DNA from: Acidobacteria bacterium UBA7540
GTDB taxonomy: Bacteria; Acidobacteriota; Terriglobia; UBA7540
Direction: 5' to 3'
Assembly (NCBI GenBank): GCA_002478145.1
Contig: DLMI01000062.1
Span: 1-18,827 of the forward strand
Length of the DNA stretch: 18,827 bases
Positions 7,541 through 16,166 of this stretch are shown in pieces. Positions within the stretch are counted from its first letter, which is position 1, and every line of letters starts with the position of its first letter. The position numbers were made by a program, and so were the translations under genes. A model generated the notes under the pieces. The model saw only the letters and a list, made by a program, of their open reading frames with translations. It was not told where the DNA came from and made no database searches.

Positions 7541-10312
7541 ATGTTCTGGCGAAAGCGCAAGCAGAGCGACTTCACAGCGGAGATCGAAGCGCATCTCGAA
7601 CTCGAGACGGAGCACTTGAAAGAGCAGGGTTTGAGCGAAGAAGAGGCGCGCAGGGCGGCGCGGCGCGCCTTCGGCAACCTCACCCAGGTGCAGGAGCGCT
7701 TCTACGAATCGGGCCGCTGGCTCTGTTGGGACCACCTCGTGCAAGACCTCCGCTTCGGCCTGCGCGTGCTGCGCAAATACCCCGGCTTCACCGCCGTCGT
7801 CGTCCTCACCCTTGCCCTGGGCATCGGGGCGAATACGGCGATCTTCAGCGTGGTCGAAGCCGTCCTGATCCGCCCCTTGCCTTATCACGATCCCGGTCGG
7901 CTGATTTGGATCTCCCGCGTTCTGCCGGCGCTTCACGCCCGGCTGGTCGCCAGCACGGATTACATTGCCTGGCTCGAACAGAACAAGACACTGGCGGGAA
8001 TCTCGGCTCTTGACGAGTCAGCGACCTACACCCTTACCCGCCGCGGCGTGGCACAGCGAGTGCCGGGAGCACAGGTCTCCTCGAACTTCTTTTCCACGCT
8101 CGGCGTCCACCCCTTCCTGGGACGCGCCTTCACGGCAGGCGAGGACCGGCCCGGCGGCCAGCCAGTGGTGCTTCTCACCTATTCATTCTGGCGCCGTCAT
8201 TTCAATGGTGACCGCAACGTCCTCGGGCAAACACTCACGCTCGACAACCAGATTTGCACCGTCGTTGGAGTGATGCCCGAAAGTTTTCGCTTCCCGCGAA
8301 ATCCGAAAACCGAGCTCATTGCTCCGCTCGTGATCGACCCTACCCCTCCTGCCCCCGGGGAGTTCAGAGTCGAGCTCGTTCATGTCATTGCCCGCCTCAA
8401 GCCGCGGGTGACCATCGCTCAGGCCTCTGTTGACCTCGAAACCATTTCCCAGCGCTTGCATCCCGACGATGCTGCGGGTACGGGCGTGGCGCCGGCGCGT
8501 GGCCCAGGAGGTGGGAACAGTGCGCCGGGCGGTTCCCGCACCGAGAATCGGACGACGGCGGCCGCTCCGCCACCGGGACCCGGAGCAGGGCAGCCCGCGG
8601 CTAATCCGCCGGCCCGGATGTTCAATCCCTTCGAGCATGGGCAAATGGAGGTTGTACCCTTGCATCGGGAGTTGGTAGGCGACGTGCGGCCGGCGCTCCT
8701 CATTCTGCTTGCCGCGGTCGCCCTGGTGCTGCTAATTGCCTGCGCCAACGTGGCCAACCTCATGTTGGCAAGGGCCTCAGCCCGGTCGAAAGAGATTTCC
8801 GTTCGCGCCGCGCTGGGGGCCCGCCGTGTGAGGTTGCTGCGCCAACTTCTTACCGAGAGCGTCATCCTGGGATGCGCTGGCGGGCTTCTGGGCTTGCTGT
8901 TGGCTTACGGGGGAGTCCATCTCATTACCGCCTTCACACCCACTAAGGTGGCCGGCAACATCTTTCAACTGGTGACGATCGGCATCGACAGCTCAGTGCT
9001 GTTGTATACGCTTGCGGTCTCCGTGCTCACGGGAGTGGTTTTCGGTCTGGCGCCAGCCCTCACCAGCTCGAAGCCGGATCTGAACCAAGCGCTCAAGGAG
9101 AGCGGCCAGATGCTGGCGTCTAGCCTGCGCCGCAACCTCCTGCGTAGCGTGTTAGTGGTGGCGGAGGTATCGCTCTCGCTGGTGCTGCTCATCGGCGCGG
9201 GTCTGCTGATGAAGAGCTTCTACCAGCTCTGGGCCGTCGATCCGGGCTTCAGGTCCGACCACGTCCTCGCCTTCGCCGTCGAACTCGCCGATTCGAAGTA
9301 CCCCAAGGACACGCAGCAGGCTGCCTTTTTCGAGCAGTTGCTCGGTCGCCTCCGGGTTCTGCCGGGCGTCAAGGCGGCAGGCTTGTGTAATTCGCTGCCG
9401 CTTTCCCGCCGGTGGCGCATGATGATTGGAGTACGGTTCGAGGGCCAGCCGGCGCGGCCGCCGGACCAAGTACAATCCATACCCTCGATCTCCGTCAGCG
9501 CCGACTACTTCCGCACCATGGGAATCCCGATCATCCAGGGCCGAGCCTTCTCCGAGCGCGATGACGTCAACGCGCCCAAGGTTGTGATCCTGAACCAGAC
9601 CATGGCCCACGAGTTCTTCCCCAATGAGAATCCCATCGGCAGGCGGATGGTGATGGGCCAAGGCGCCAACGCCCTTGCGACTGTGGTCGGTGTCGTGGGT
9701 GATGTGAGAAATCGAGGCCTGGACGCGCAAGCGCAGGCGGCCTTTTTTGTACCGTTCCCACAAAGCCCTGACTCGACTATGGAAGTTGCTCTGTTCACTG
9801 CGGTCGAGCCAACCAGCATGGTCACGGCGGTGAGAAATGCTGTCGCCGCGATCGACCCAGAGCAGCCGGTCTTCGACATCTCGACTATGGACGAAAGGCT
9901 GGCGGCGTCGGTAGCACCGCGGCGATTCAACCTGTTGCTGCTGGCATCCTTTGCCCTGCTCGCCATGCTGCTGGCGAGTGTCGGGATCTACGGCGTTGTG
10001 TCTTATGCCGCCGTGCAGCGCACCCACGAAGTGGGCGTTCGGATGGCGCTCGGCGCCCAGCGCCGCGACGTCCTGAAACTGATCCTGGCGCAGGGAATGG
10101 TCCTGCTCCTTATCGGCATCGGGGTCGGCCTGATCGGAGCTTTCCTGCTGACCCGGTTTCTCTCCGCCCTCCTGTATGGCGTGCGCCCGACGGATTCGGC
10201 GACGTTTGCGGCGGTCTCGCTCCTTCTGGCAGCGGTGGCGATAGTGGCTTGCTACATTCCGGCACGTCGGGCCACCCGGGTCGATCCCATGGTGGCGCTG
10301 AGGTATGAGTAA
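7541..10312 (+). CDS. ABC transporter permease, ADOP type (FtsX/MacB-like), paralogue 1
   Basis: A 923-residue permease. Residues 1-70 are the cytoplasmic ADOP cap (FRKRK-like start, [24 protein letters not shown]). TM1 is at ~82-110 ([21 protein letters not shown]), followed by a MacB-type periplasmic domain. A first FtsX block lies at ~382-470 ([33 protein letters not shown]). A second half repeats TM, periplasmic domain and an FtsX block at ~800-923 ([20 protein letters not shown]), giving the double-FtsX layout of about 8 TMs. MacB-like permeases work mechanically on periplasmic substrates with a MacB-type ATPase. None is encoded here, so the ATPase must act in trans. An unusual Pro/Gly/Ala-rich insertion of ~50 residues is at ~308-360. 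It shares high similarity with paralogue 2 at the N-terminus and across the stop codon. Confidence 0.9.
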   Translation: MFWRKRKQSDFTAEIEAHLELETEHLKEQGLSEEEARRAARRAFGNLTQVQERFYESGRWLCWDHLVQDLRFGLRVLRKYPGFTAVVVLTLALGIGANTAIFSVVEAVLIRPLPYHDPGRLIWISRVLPALHARLVASTDYIAWLEQNKTLAGISALDESATYTLTRRGVAQRVPGAQVSSNFFSTLGVHPFLGRAFTAGEDRPGGQPVVLLTYSFWRRHFNGDRNVLGQTLTLDNQICTVVGVMPESFRFPRNPKTELIAPLVIDPTPPAPGEFRVELVHVIARLKPRVTIAQASVDLETISQRLHPDDAAGTGVAPARGPGGGNSAPGGSRTENRTTAAAPPPGPGAGQPAANPPARMFNPFEHGQMEVVPLHRELVGDVRPALLILLAAVALVLLIACANVANLMLARASARSKEISVRAALGARRVRLLRQLLTESVILGCAGGLLGLLLAYGGVHLITAFTPTKVAGNIFQLVTIGIDSSVLLYTLAVSVLTGVVFGLAPALTSSKPDLNQALKESGQMLASSLRRNLLRSVLVVAEVSLSLVLLIGAGLLMKSFYQLWAVDPGFRSDHVLAFAVELADSKYPKDTQQAAFFEQLLGRLRVLPGVKAAGLCNSLPLSRRWRMMIGVRFEGQPARPPDQVQSIPSISVSADYFRTMGIPIIQGRAFSERDDVNAPKVVILNQTMAHEFFPNENPIGRRMVMGQGANALATVVGVVGDVRNRGLDAQAQAAFFVPFPQSPDSTMEVALFTAVEPTSMVTAVRNAVAAIDPEQPVFDISTMDERLAASVAPRRFNLLLLASFALLAMLLASVGIYGVVSYAAVQRTHEVGVRMALGAQRRDVLKLILAQGMVLLLIGIGVGLIGAFLLTRFLSALLYGVRPTDSATFAAVSLLLAAVAIVACYIPARRATRVDPMVALRYE

Positions 10313-10340
10313 GCCATCGGATACGGTTTTCCTTTGGACA

Positions 10341-10398
10341 AGGCGACTGGCGGCCATCGGGCGGGTTCTGGGACCCGAGGCTGGGGAGGCTTGAGGCG
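10341..10398 (+). pseudogene. Relic of the padR 3' end between the two permease genes
   Basis: The segment repeats the end of padR (7481-7540). In frame it still reads [16 protein letters not shown] and then TGA (10392-10394), with the same 4-bp gap to the next permease ATG as in the original. Two 3-bp deletions relative to padR are visible. It marks the junction of a tandem duplication. The similarity continues into the permease N-terminus to about 10640 (matching up to ~7780). Confidence 0.75.
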
Positions 10399-13131
10399 AT
10401 GTTCCGACGAAAGCGCAAGCAGAGTGACTTCGCAGCGGAGATCGAAGCGCATCTCGAACTCGAGACCGAGCAACTGAAAGCGCAGGGTTTGAGCGAAGAA
10501 GAGGCTCGCACGGCGGCCCGGCGTGCCTTCGGCAACCTCACCCAGGCGCAGGAGCGCTTCTACGAATCGGGCCGCTGGCTCTGGTGGGACCACCTCGTGC
10601 AAGACCTCCGCTTCGGCCTGCGCATGCTGCGCAAAAACCCTGGCTTCACGGCGGTGGCGGTTCTCACGCTTGCGCTTGGCATCGGCGTGAACACAGCTAT
10701 TTTCAGTTTGATCGACGCCGTTATGCTCCGCCCGTTACCGGTTCCCAATCCGCAGCAGCTAGTTATCTTCACATGGGATGCCCGCCAGTGGCCCCAAACG
10801 GACTCCTTTTATGGGTGGAGCGGCTGTCCAAGTAAAGCCGTGCGGTGGGAGTCCGGTAAAGCGAAAGAGCCTGCCCCCGCGGGTTGCTCGTTTTCTTACC
10901 CGATGTTCGAGCAGATGCGAGCCGAGAAGAATATTTTCGCTGCGACCTTTGCAATTGTTCCCACCCCACAGCTAGGAGTAAACATCAATGGGAATGCGAG
11001 CTTCGCCGAAGGCGAATTCGTTTCCGGAGATTTTTTCCCTGCGCTCGGTATTCGCGCCGCATTGGGCCGCCTGCTGGGGGTCTCCGATGAACGAGCCGCC
11101 GCTTCTCCCGCCGTCGTGCTCAGCTACAGCTACTGGAAGAGACAATTCGGTGGAGCGCCCTCGGCGGTCGGGAAGTCGATTGTTGTGAACGGCATACCCT
11201 CCACCATTGTGGGTGTCGCGCCGCCCGCGTTTCTCGGCCTTGACCCCGGAATCGTGCATGATATGTGGCTGCCACTGTCAGCTCAAAACCGGCTGGTTCA
11301 GCAATGGCCGAAAGCGACAGATGCGGCTGCTTGGTGGCTTATGGTAGGAGCCCGCCTCAAACCCCGAATAACGATCGCACAAGCGGAGGCAGCGACTCAG
11401 GTAATTTTCGATCGTGGCGTCACGAGCGGTGCGAGTCCTATGTTGAAACGGGAAGACGCACCGCACCTTGAGTTAGTCAGCGCGGCACACGGCTTGGCTA
11501 CTCTACGAAAGAGCTTCGGGGACGAGCTTTTTCTATTGATGGCAGCGGTCGGGCTTGTGCTGCTCATTGCCTGTGCCAACGTGGCGAGTCTGACACTCGC
11601 CCGGACTGCGGCACGCGAAAAGGAACTTGCGGTGCGCTTTGCTCTGGGGGCGGAGCGCTGGCGAATTATTCGCCAACTTCTTACCGAGAGCCTCATCATG
11701 GCGGTGGCAGGCGGGTTGCTCGGCATGGTTTTTGCCTACCTGGGGGCGAGTGCCTTGGCCGCCTTTCTTTCATCCAACTGGTATTCTCTTCTGGAGATCA
11801 ACGTTCATCCCGACTTGAGAGTCCTTGGGTTCACTACGGCAATCGCCGCACTCACGGGAATTCTCTTCGGCCTGGCACCGGCCCTGCGTAGCACTCGAAT
11901 CGACGTGACTCCGGCACTGAAGGAAAGCGCCGTCAGCCTTCCGGGGACAGCCCTGATTGGCCGGAGATTCGGGGTGGGCAACGTGCTTGTCGTCGCCCAA
12001 GTGGCCCTTTCGATTCTCGTCCTGGTGGGCGCGTCGCTGCTGGCACGCACCCTCATCAACCTCGCAACCATGAACGTTGGCTTTGATGCGCGCAACGTCG
12101 TACTCTTCGGCGTGCAGCCCGACTTGAACGGCTACAAAGGCGAGCGGCTGGCGAGTCTCTTCCCCGAATTGCAGCGGCGTCTTAGCGCCCTTCCTGGGGT
12201 CGCTTCGGTCGGGTATTCGTCGGTTCCTCTGCTGAGCGGCGCGTACATGACGCGGGATATTTACTTCGCCAATGAACCAGACCGATCTCCTCAGATTGAT
12301 GTTCTCAATGTAGGTCCGAACTTCTTTGAGACCATGCGCATCCCGCTGCTTGCCGGGCGAACGTACAACTCGCACGATTTCGTCGACGCATCTAAGAAGA
12401 AAGCGAAAGTTGTCATTGTGAATCAAACCTTCACGCGGCGTTTCTTTGGTAAGCACAACCCCGTTGGCCAGTTGATCAGCCTGGAGAAAGGAAAGCCACC
12501 CGGCGTGGAGATTGTCGGCGTGGTGGGCGATGCAAAGTATAACGGCCTGCGTGAGGGGATCGAACCGACCCTCTACTTCCCGATGCCGGCTGGCGGCGGG
12601 ATATTTGAAGTCCGCACGGCTTCAGACCCTAAGGCACTGCTTCCCTCAATCCGCGCCGCGGTGAGAAGCGTGGACAGCAATCTTCCGATCTTTCAACTGA
12701 TGACGCAAACGGAGCAAATCAACCGAACGATATTCCAGGAACGCTTGGCCGCGTGGCTCTCGGGGGCCTTTGCTCTGCTGGCGCTGCTGGTAGCCTGCAT
12801 CGGACTCTACGGACTCCTTGCCCACGAGGTTGCGCGGCGCACACACGAGGTGGGAGTCCGCATGGCGCTGGGAGCCTCGCCGGCAGAGGTGCTAGGTCTT
12901 GTCCTCGGACGAGGTATTCGCCTGGTTTCTCTGGGCGTGGTGATTGGAATCGGCGCGGCACTTGGCCTGGCACGCTATCTCCAGACCCTGCTCTATGGGG
13001 TTCGCCCGATTGATCCGCTTGCGTACGCTACTGTCACGATCTTGCTGTTGATCGTGACATTCGGCGCATGTTACGTGCCCGCGCGGCGAGCGACCAAGGT
13101 CGATCCCATGGTGGCGCTGAGGTATGAGTAA
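10399..13131 (+). CDS. ABC transporter permease, ADOP type (FtsX/MacB-like), paralogue 2
   Basis: A 910-residue permease with the same plan as its neighbour: ADOP cap 1-70, TM1 ~82-110, MacB-like periplasmic domain, first FtsX block ~377-470 ([34 protein letters not shown]), second periplasmic domain, and second FtsX block ~785-905 ([20 protein letters not shown]). The first ~110 residues are nearly identical to paralogue 1. The first periplasmic domain is quite different and lacks the Pro/Gly-rich insertion, so the pair may handle different substrates. The final codons and ~10 bases after the stop (AGGTATGAGTAAGCCATCGG) are identical in both genes. It starts 4 bp after a padR relic and was probably created by tandem duplication followed by divergence or exchange of the periplasmic part. 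Confidence 0.9.
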   Translation: MFRRKRKQSDFAAEIEAHLELETEQLKAQGLSEEEARTAARRAFGNLTQAQERFYESGRWLWWDHLVQDLRFGLRMLRKNPGFTAVAVLTLALGIGVNTAIFSLIDAVMLRPLPVPNPQQLVIFTWDARQWPQTDSFYGWSGCPSKAVRWESGKAKEPAPAGCSFSYPMFEQMRAEKNIFAATFAIVPTPQLGVNINGNASFAEGEFVSGDFFPALGIRAALGRLLGVSDERAAASPAVVLSYSYWKRQFGGAPSAVGKSIVVNGIPSTIVGVAPPAFLGLDPGIVHDMWLPLSAQNRLVQQWPKATDAAAWWLMVGARLKPRITIAQAEAATQVIFDRGVTSGASPMLKREDAPHLELVSAAHGLATLRKSFGDELFLLMAAVGLVLLIACANVASLTLARTAAREKELAVRFALGAERWRIIRQLLTESLIMAVAGGLLGMVFAYLGASALAAFLSSNWYSLLEINVHPDLRVLGFTTAIAALTGILFGLAPALRSTRIDVTPALKESAVSLPGTALIGRRFGVGNVLVVAQVALSILVLVGASLLARTLINLATMNVGFDARNVVLFGVQPDLNGYKGERLASLFPELQRRLSALPGVASVGYSSVPLLSGAYMTRDIYFANEPDRSPQIDVLNVGPNFFETMRIPLLAGRTYNSHDFVDASKKKAKVVIVNQTFTRRFFGKHNPVGQLISLEKGKPPGVEIVGVVGDAKYNGLREGIEPTLYFPMPAGGGIFEVRTASDPKALLPSIRAAVRSVDSNLPIFQLMTQTEQINRTIFQERLAAWLSGAFALLALLVACIGLYGLLAHEVARRTHEVGVRMALGASPAEVLGLVLGRGIRLVSLGVVIGIGAALGLARYLQTLLYGVRPIDPLAYATVTILLLIVTFGACYVPARRATKVDPMVALRYE

Positions 13132-13366
13132 GCCATCGGCCTCATAAGGTCGGAGCGCTGATCCGCGTCTCAATGCGCACGGCCGTCGACATCCAGGTCA
13201 CCTCCTTCGGCCCGTTTCTAGGCTCCCTCTGCCACGAGTTCTGCCACTGCCTCGACCATCGGCGGTTCGGCTTTCGCGGAAAGCGGCGTCGGGAAGACCC
13301 ACGGTGGTGAAACTGCGCGTTCCGGCGCAAATACCTACCTCCAGTGCCTGCCGGAAGCGGACTGCA
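13132..13366. other. Region after permease 2, no intact gene
   Basis: Holds only the short HExxH-type remnant listed separately. Nothing else is recognised before the outer inverted repeat at 13367. No rho-independent terminator was evident for the permease operon. Confidence 0.4.
13173..13310 (+). pseudogene. Remnant of a HExxH-containing (metalloprotease-like) protein
   Basis: A 45-codon frame reads TAVDIQVTSFGPFLGSLCHE, FCHCLDH, then RRFGF. The HEFCH (residues 21-25) is a zinc-binding HExxH pattern. The surrounding phrase 'SLCHEFCHxLD...FGF' resembles, from memory, a family of small conserved proteins with a 'SLCHEFCHHLDF..FGF' signature. The similarity ends after FGF and the frame closes after a basic tail (RGKRRREDPRW). 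Both ends are therefore missing, and the piece is likely nonfunctional. The family is a recollection, not a tested match. Confidence 0.4.
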
Positions 13367-13449
13367 TGTCTCTTGACAAATGGGGAAGGATAGGCTAGTG
13401 TAGTAGGTGGGGTTGTGGAAGAAACAGGATTCAGGATTCGGGATTCAGG
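13367..13449 (+). repeat. Outer inverted repeat, left arm, with inward-facing promoter
   Basis: Begins TGTCTCTTGACA (13367-13378), then GGATAGGCTAGTGTAGTA and the simple repeat AGGATTCAGGATTCGGGATT (from 13426). The same order is found inverted at 16242-16167. TTGACA (13373-13378) and TAGTGT (13396-13401) are 17 bp apart and make a promoter firing to the right, into the enclosed region. Confidence 0.6.
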
Positions 13450-13737
13450 TGTCAGGTGACAGGCGTGGGGTGTCAGGTGTCAGGAATGAGAATGAAGACC
13501 ATCTGATGCCCGCCTTCTGCTTTCTGCTTTCTGCCTTCCGCCGACTGCTTACTCCCTTTGAAGTGCCGCAGGTCCCCCGGCAGGCCGGGGCAAGCTCCGA
13601 GCGGGACCTGCGCTACCCCTGCTTTCTGCCTACTGTATTCGAGGGAGGCATGATGGAGGGGGCTCTTGGCAGGCATGGGAGGTCTGGACAAGATGTCACC
13701 GCCGACAGGGGAAGGAAGAAACAGTAACTTCAAAAAA
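13450..13737. other. Low-complexity spacer between outer and inner left arms
   Basis: No gene. Contains TGTCAGG and CTTTCTG word repeats (13450-13545) and a strong hairpin (13568-13611) listed separately. Confidence 0.4.
13568..13611. repeat. Stem-loop
   Basis: Arms GCAGGTCCC (13568-13576) and GGGACCTGC (13603-13611) pair perfectly. A second stem, CCCCGGC/GCCGGGG, lies inside near 13577-13590. No T-run follows, so it is not a classical terminator. It may be an intergenic palindromic repeat. Confidence 0.5.
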
Positions 13738-13866
13738 TGAACGAGCAACGCGGGAATGTCTATGAAAATAAAGGACCGCTGTGGAAAAAGTGGCGGCGAA
13801 GCGGGAATGTCATAGAAAATAAAGGTACTTATCGGCCGAAAGCGGGAATGTGTATGAAAAAAAAGC
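13738..13866 (+). mobile_element. Inner inverted arm, left: three iterated ~25-bp sites (transposon-end-like)
   Basis: TGAACGAGCAACG at the tip is followed by three copies of a site of the form GCGGGAATGT-5 bases-GAAAA-2 bases-AAGG at 13750-13774, 13801-13825 and 13842-13866. The third is degenerate at its end. Starts are spaced 51 and 41 bp. The right arm (15955-15827) has the same tip, sites and spacing in inverted orientation. Multiple spaced sites at inverted ends are typical of transposase-binding ends such as those of IS21- or Tn7-type elements. The family is not determined. Confidence 0.7.
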
Positions 13867-13981
13867 AGTTAATGTTATGCTGTCGCCGTCAATTGCCAGC
13901 AAGCTCAGGAATGGTAGCTGCCTGTATTCCAGCGTCCTGCCCCACGCAATACTTGACAGTGAAGAGGCTGAGCCGACCTCG
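13867..13981. other. Short spacer downstream of the nitroreductase gene
   Basis: No gene recognised. It separates the left inner arm from the stop codon of the minus-strand operon. No clear terminator. Confidence 0.3.
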
Positions 13982-14590
13982 CTAGCGTGGATGCCCCACC
14001 GGGATCAGGTAAAGCGGCTTCTGATCGGCAGGCAGCGAAAGGACACTTTCAACCTCCCTGTCGTTGAAGGCGCCAATCAGAACACCGCCTAGCCCTAGCG
14101 CCACTGCCTCGAGGAGCAAGTTCTGTGCAGAGTGGCCCACTTCCATATGGACGTATCGTGGCGTTCGCTGCTCACCATACTTTCGCGCCATGCGCTCGTA
14201 GACAGCGGCAATCACGAGAACGGCCGACGCCTGAAGGATTACCTCCTGCATGAAGGCCGCACGATGAATGTCCGGCCGCAGGTCGCGCTCGAGGTGTCGA
14301 GTCAGCCGGTGCTGGTGCGGTTCGTAGTGAAAGAAGCCGGAGGCGGTCGCCACCCAGACCTCAAGTGGATAGAGCGCCCCGGCCGAGGGTGCGGCTCGCT
14401 TGCCATCGGGGCTCGTGATGCCTTGAGCTGCCCAGAGAAGCTGAGACAGTTCGCGATCGGTTAGGGGTTCCCGCCTGAACTCCCGAACGGAGCGACGCGC
14501 GGCAAGAGCCTCCTCAAGAGACATGAGTCCTTTGCGCTCCGGCGCCGGAAGCTGCAGGATCGGCGTGGAAAGAGGTTTGGTTTGGCTCAT
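13982..14590 (-). CDS. SagB/ThcOx-type nitroreductase-family oxidoreductase
   Basis: A 202-residue FMN-dependent nitroreductase-fold protein. Visible family features are LEEALAARRSVREFRREPLT near residue 25-45 (phosphate-binding RRSxR), LLWAAQGITSPDGKRAAPSAGALYPLEVWV (the SAGALYPLE signature of the SagB type), and the C-terminal LLLEAVALGLGGVLIGAFND. SagB-type enzymes oxidise azoline rings in peptide natural products, but many relatives act on other substrates. No cyclodehydratase or precursor peptide is nearby. The ATG at 14590 is chosen because AGGAGGG lies 10 bp upstream of it and downstream of an alternative ATG at 14614. It is second in a minus-strand operon, 64 bp after the guanylate-kinase-like gene. 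Confidence 0.82.
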   Translation of the reverse strand: MSQTKPLSTPILQLPAPERKGLMSLEEALAARRSVREFRREPLTDRELSQLLWAAQGITSPDGKRAAPSAGALYPLEVWVATASGFFHYEPHQHRLTRHLERDLRPDIHRAAFMQEVILQASAVLVIAAVYERMARKYGEQRTPRYVHMEVGHSAQNLLLEAVALGLGGVLIGAFNDREVESVLSLPADQKPLYLIPVGHPR

Positions 14591-14654
14591 AACGGCTTGC
14601 CCTCCTGGAAGCATGCACAGACCAACGACGACGGTAAATAACCATATATGACCT

Positions 14655-15410
14655 TCAAGGAATCAGTTCTTCCTCCCATTTCTCTACCTCCGGTGGGATC
14701 CTACCCTCCAGCAGTCCCGCAAACGCATTCACCGCCTTTCGAGCGTCTCCGAGTGGATAATAAAAGGCTTCCCAGTTGTCGCTGTCTTCTCCGTCATGGT
14801 TGGGGATCACATAATCAAAATGCCAGGCTTCCCTCAGTTCACGATACGTGCTGGCAGCGCGCCTCTCAATATTCTCGAGATCTTTTGCCGAGAGCTCCAG
14901 CTTCTGACGACGCGTGCGTCGGAGCAGTTTGCGCCTCATGACCTCTGTGACCAGGTCCGCAAGCGAAACATTGCGCTCCGGCTCCTGAAGATAGATAACC
15001 TCTCCCTTAGAAATAGGTGAAAGGAAGATGCTAAGTCGATTAATGCCAGCCAAGCCGGGATGCGTCTGAAGGGCTCGCCCCACAAAAGGATTTCCCTCGA
15101 AGAGAGCATTGCTTTCTTTCAGCAAGGCCCTCAACTCGTCGATATCCAGTGCTTGCAGATCTCCTCGCACATCCAAGACGGCATAGCGACTTTCCGCGCG
15201 CAAGGCCTCGATCTGACTCCGTAGGCGGAAATGGTAGTCGACCCCCTCGAGCTCACCTGGCCTGGGGGCACGGGTGTTGTAAAGAACAAGCTTCCGCAGT
15301 CCATGGCGCAACTCCGGATGGAACTTGGCAAGCGCCCTCTCGAGTGGACTCTTACCGACACAGGATGGCCCGGATAGAATCACCAGTCTTCTCGAAAGCT
15401 CAGCACTCAT
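14655..15410 (-). CDS. Guanylate kinase-like P-loop protein
   Basis: A 251-residue protein. Residues ~9-23 are a Walker A loop, [36 protein letters not shown] (~41-61) corresponds to the guanylate kinase GMP-binding signature (TTRxPRxGExxGxDYxF). The C-terminal half has SIFLSPIS and [22 protein letters not shown], corresponding to the family's IFI-PPS strand and the E-x(6)-FDYVI-N end. A 30-40 residue segment before SIFLSPIS and a long charged helix region make it longer than standard Gmk (~205 residues). The P-loop has Pro after GKS, where Thr/Leu is usual. It is probably not the housekeeping Gmk. GGAGG 6 bp before the ATG at 15410 supports the start. It is the first gene of the operon enclosed by inverted arms. 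Confidence 0.75.
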   Translation of the reverse strand: MSAELSRRLVILSGPSCVGKSPLERALAKFHPELRHGLRKLVLYNTRAPRPGELEGVDYHFRLRSQIEALRAESRYAVLDVRGDLQALDIDELRALLKESNALFEGNPFVGRALQTHPGLAGINRLSIFLSPISKGEVIYLQEPERNVSLADLVTEVMRRKLLRRTRRQKLELSAKDLENIERRAASTYRELREAWHFDYVIPNHDGEDSDNWEAFYYPLGDARKAVNAFAGLLEGRIPPEVEKWEEELIP

Positions 15411-15462
15411 TGCCTACCTCCCTCCGCTTCTTGTGGGCAGTTCGCGGGTATGTCAACTGGCC

Positions 15463-15540
15463 GGTAGTGTCCTAATTCGCCTGTAGGGCCACCTTCCGCC
15501 AAGGCGGGACCGGCCCTGCATCCCTTATTAGGACACCACC
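15463..15540. repeat. Long imperfect palindrome upstream of the guanylate-kinase-like operon
   Basis: Arms GTGTCCTAAT (15467-15476) and ATTAGGACAC (15527-15536) pair perfectly, with outer GGT/ACC. Inside, TAGGGCC/GGCCCT and CCGCC/GGCGG extend the pairing to a tip near 15500. It lies ~55 bp before the operon start codon. It could be a dispersed palindromic repeat or a leader structure. Confidence 0.55.
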
Positions 15541-15826
15541 AACTGGTCCCATCACCGGAAGCGGTTCCGCCGCTGACCAACAACAAACTTGCAAGTATAT
15601 ATCCTATCTTCTTCAGCCTCTTTCCAACACTTAACCCGAATCCCGATGTCGAAAAGCGCCAGGTACTGCTAGGGGCGAATTGCTTTGCGGCGCGCAGAGA
15701 AGTTGCCCCAATACCCAGTCCCCCGACCCCTAGCCCCTGTTGTCTGTCACTCGGCACCTGCCACCCGGACCCAGTCCTTCTTCCCGACCTACCACCTACG
15801 ATCTACTACCTACCAGACACTAACTA
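15541..15826. other. Low-complexity spacer, no gene
   Basis: Pyrimidine-rich repeat-like text (words such as CTACC, CCTGCCACC, CCCCGACCCCTAGCCCC at 15700-15835) with no supported coding frame. Confidence 0.4.
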
Positions 15827-15955
15827 CCTTTGATTTCAACAACATTCCAGCTTTCGACGCGTAACCACCTTTGTTTTCTATAACATTCCCGCTTTGTCGT
15901 CGCGTGTCGGGAACCGACCCTTTGTTTTCATAGACATTCCCGCGTTGCTCGTTCA
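15827..15955 (-). mobile_element. Inner inverted arm, right: three iterated ~25-bp sites (transposon-end-like)
   Basis: Mirror image of 13738-13866. The tip CGTTGCTCGTTCA is at 15943-15955. Sites on the minus strand are at 15943-15919, 15892-15868 and 15851-15827, spaced 51 and 41 bp exactly as in the left arm. Sequence between the sites has diverged, while sites and spacing are kept. Tip to tip the pair delimits 2,218 bp, a size typical of an insertion sequence, but no transposase gene lies between. Confidence 0.7.
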
Positions 15956-15956
15956 A

Positions 15957-15996
15957 TTTCTCGAAGTCGAGAAGTCGAAAGTCGAGGGTCGAGAAG
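15957..15996. repeat. GTCGA/GAAGTCGA word repeat
   Basis: Short iterated words GTCGA, GAAGTCGA and GTCGAGGGTCGA run from the tip of the right inner arm. They are part of the low-complexity DNA around the element. Confidence 0.5.
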
Positions 15997-16107
15997 TAAC
16001 AACCACGTCCCAGGCTGCCGCTCGATTCCAGTTGCCCTCATATGGATATTGCAGCACCCGGCACCAAAAGAACCAGCCAATTCACTATTCACAATTCACC
16101 ATTCCTC

Positions 16108-16142
16108 ATTCCCTGTTCCCTGTTCCCTGTTCCCTGTTCCCT
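16108..16142. repeat. Heptamer tandem repeat GTTCCCT
   Basis: Five units of 7 bp: one ATTCCCT (16108-16114) followed by four GTTCCCT (16115-16142). It is preceded by a related run of 'TTCACTATTCACAATTCACC' type words (from 16081). Confidence 0.8.
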
Positions 16143-16166
16143 ATCCTTTCCCCCAGCTCTTCCCGC

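Noticed and set aside
9152..10357. Minus-strand open frame of 401 codons
   Set aside because: Antisense shadow of permease 1; His/Arg/Gln-rich composition and no recognisable domain.
13750..13866. CRISPR-like array in the left inner arm
   Set aside because: Only three units with unequal spacing (51 and 41 bp) and a mirror-image set on the other side; no cas genes. It fits transposon-end sites better.
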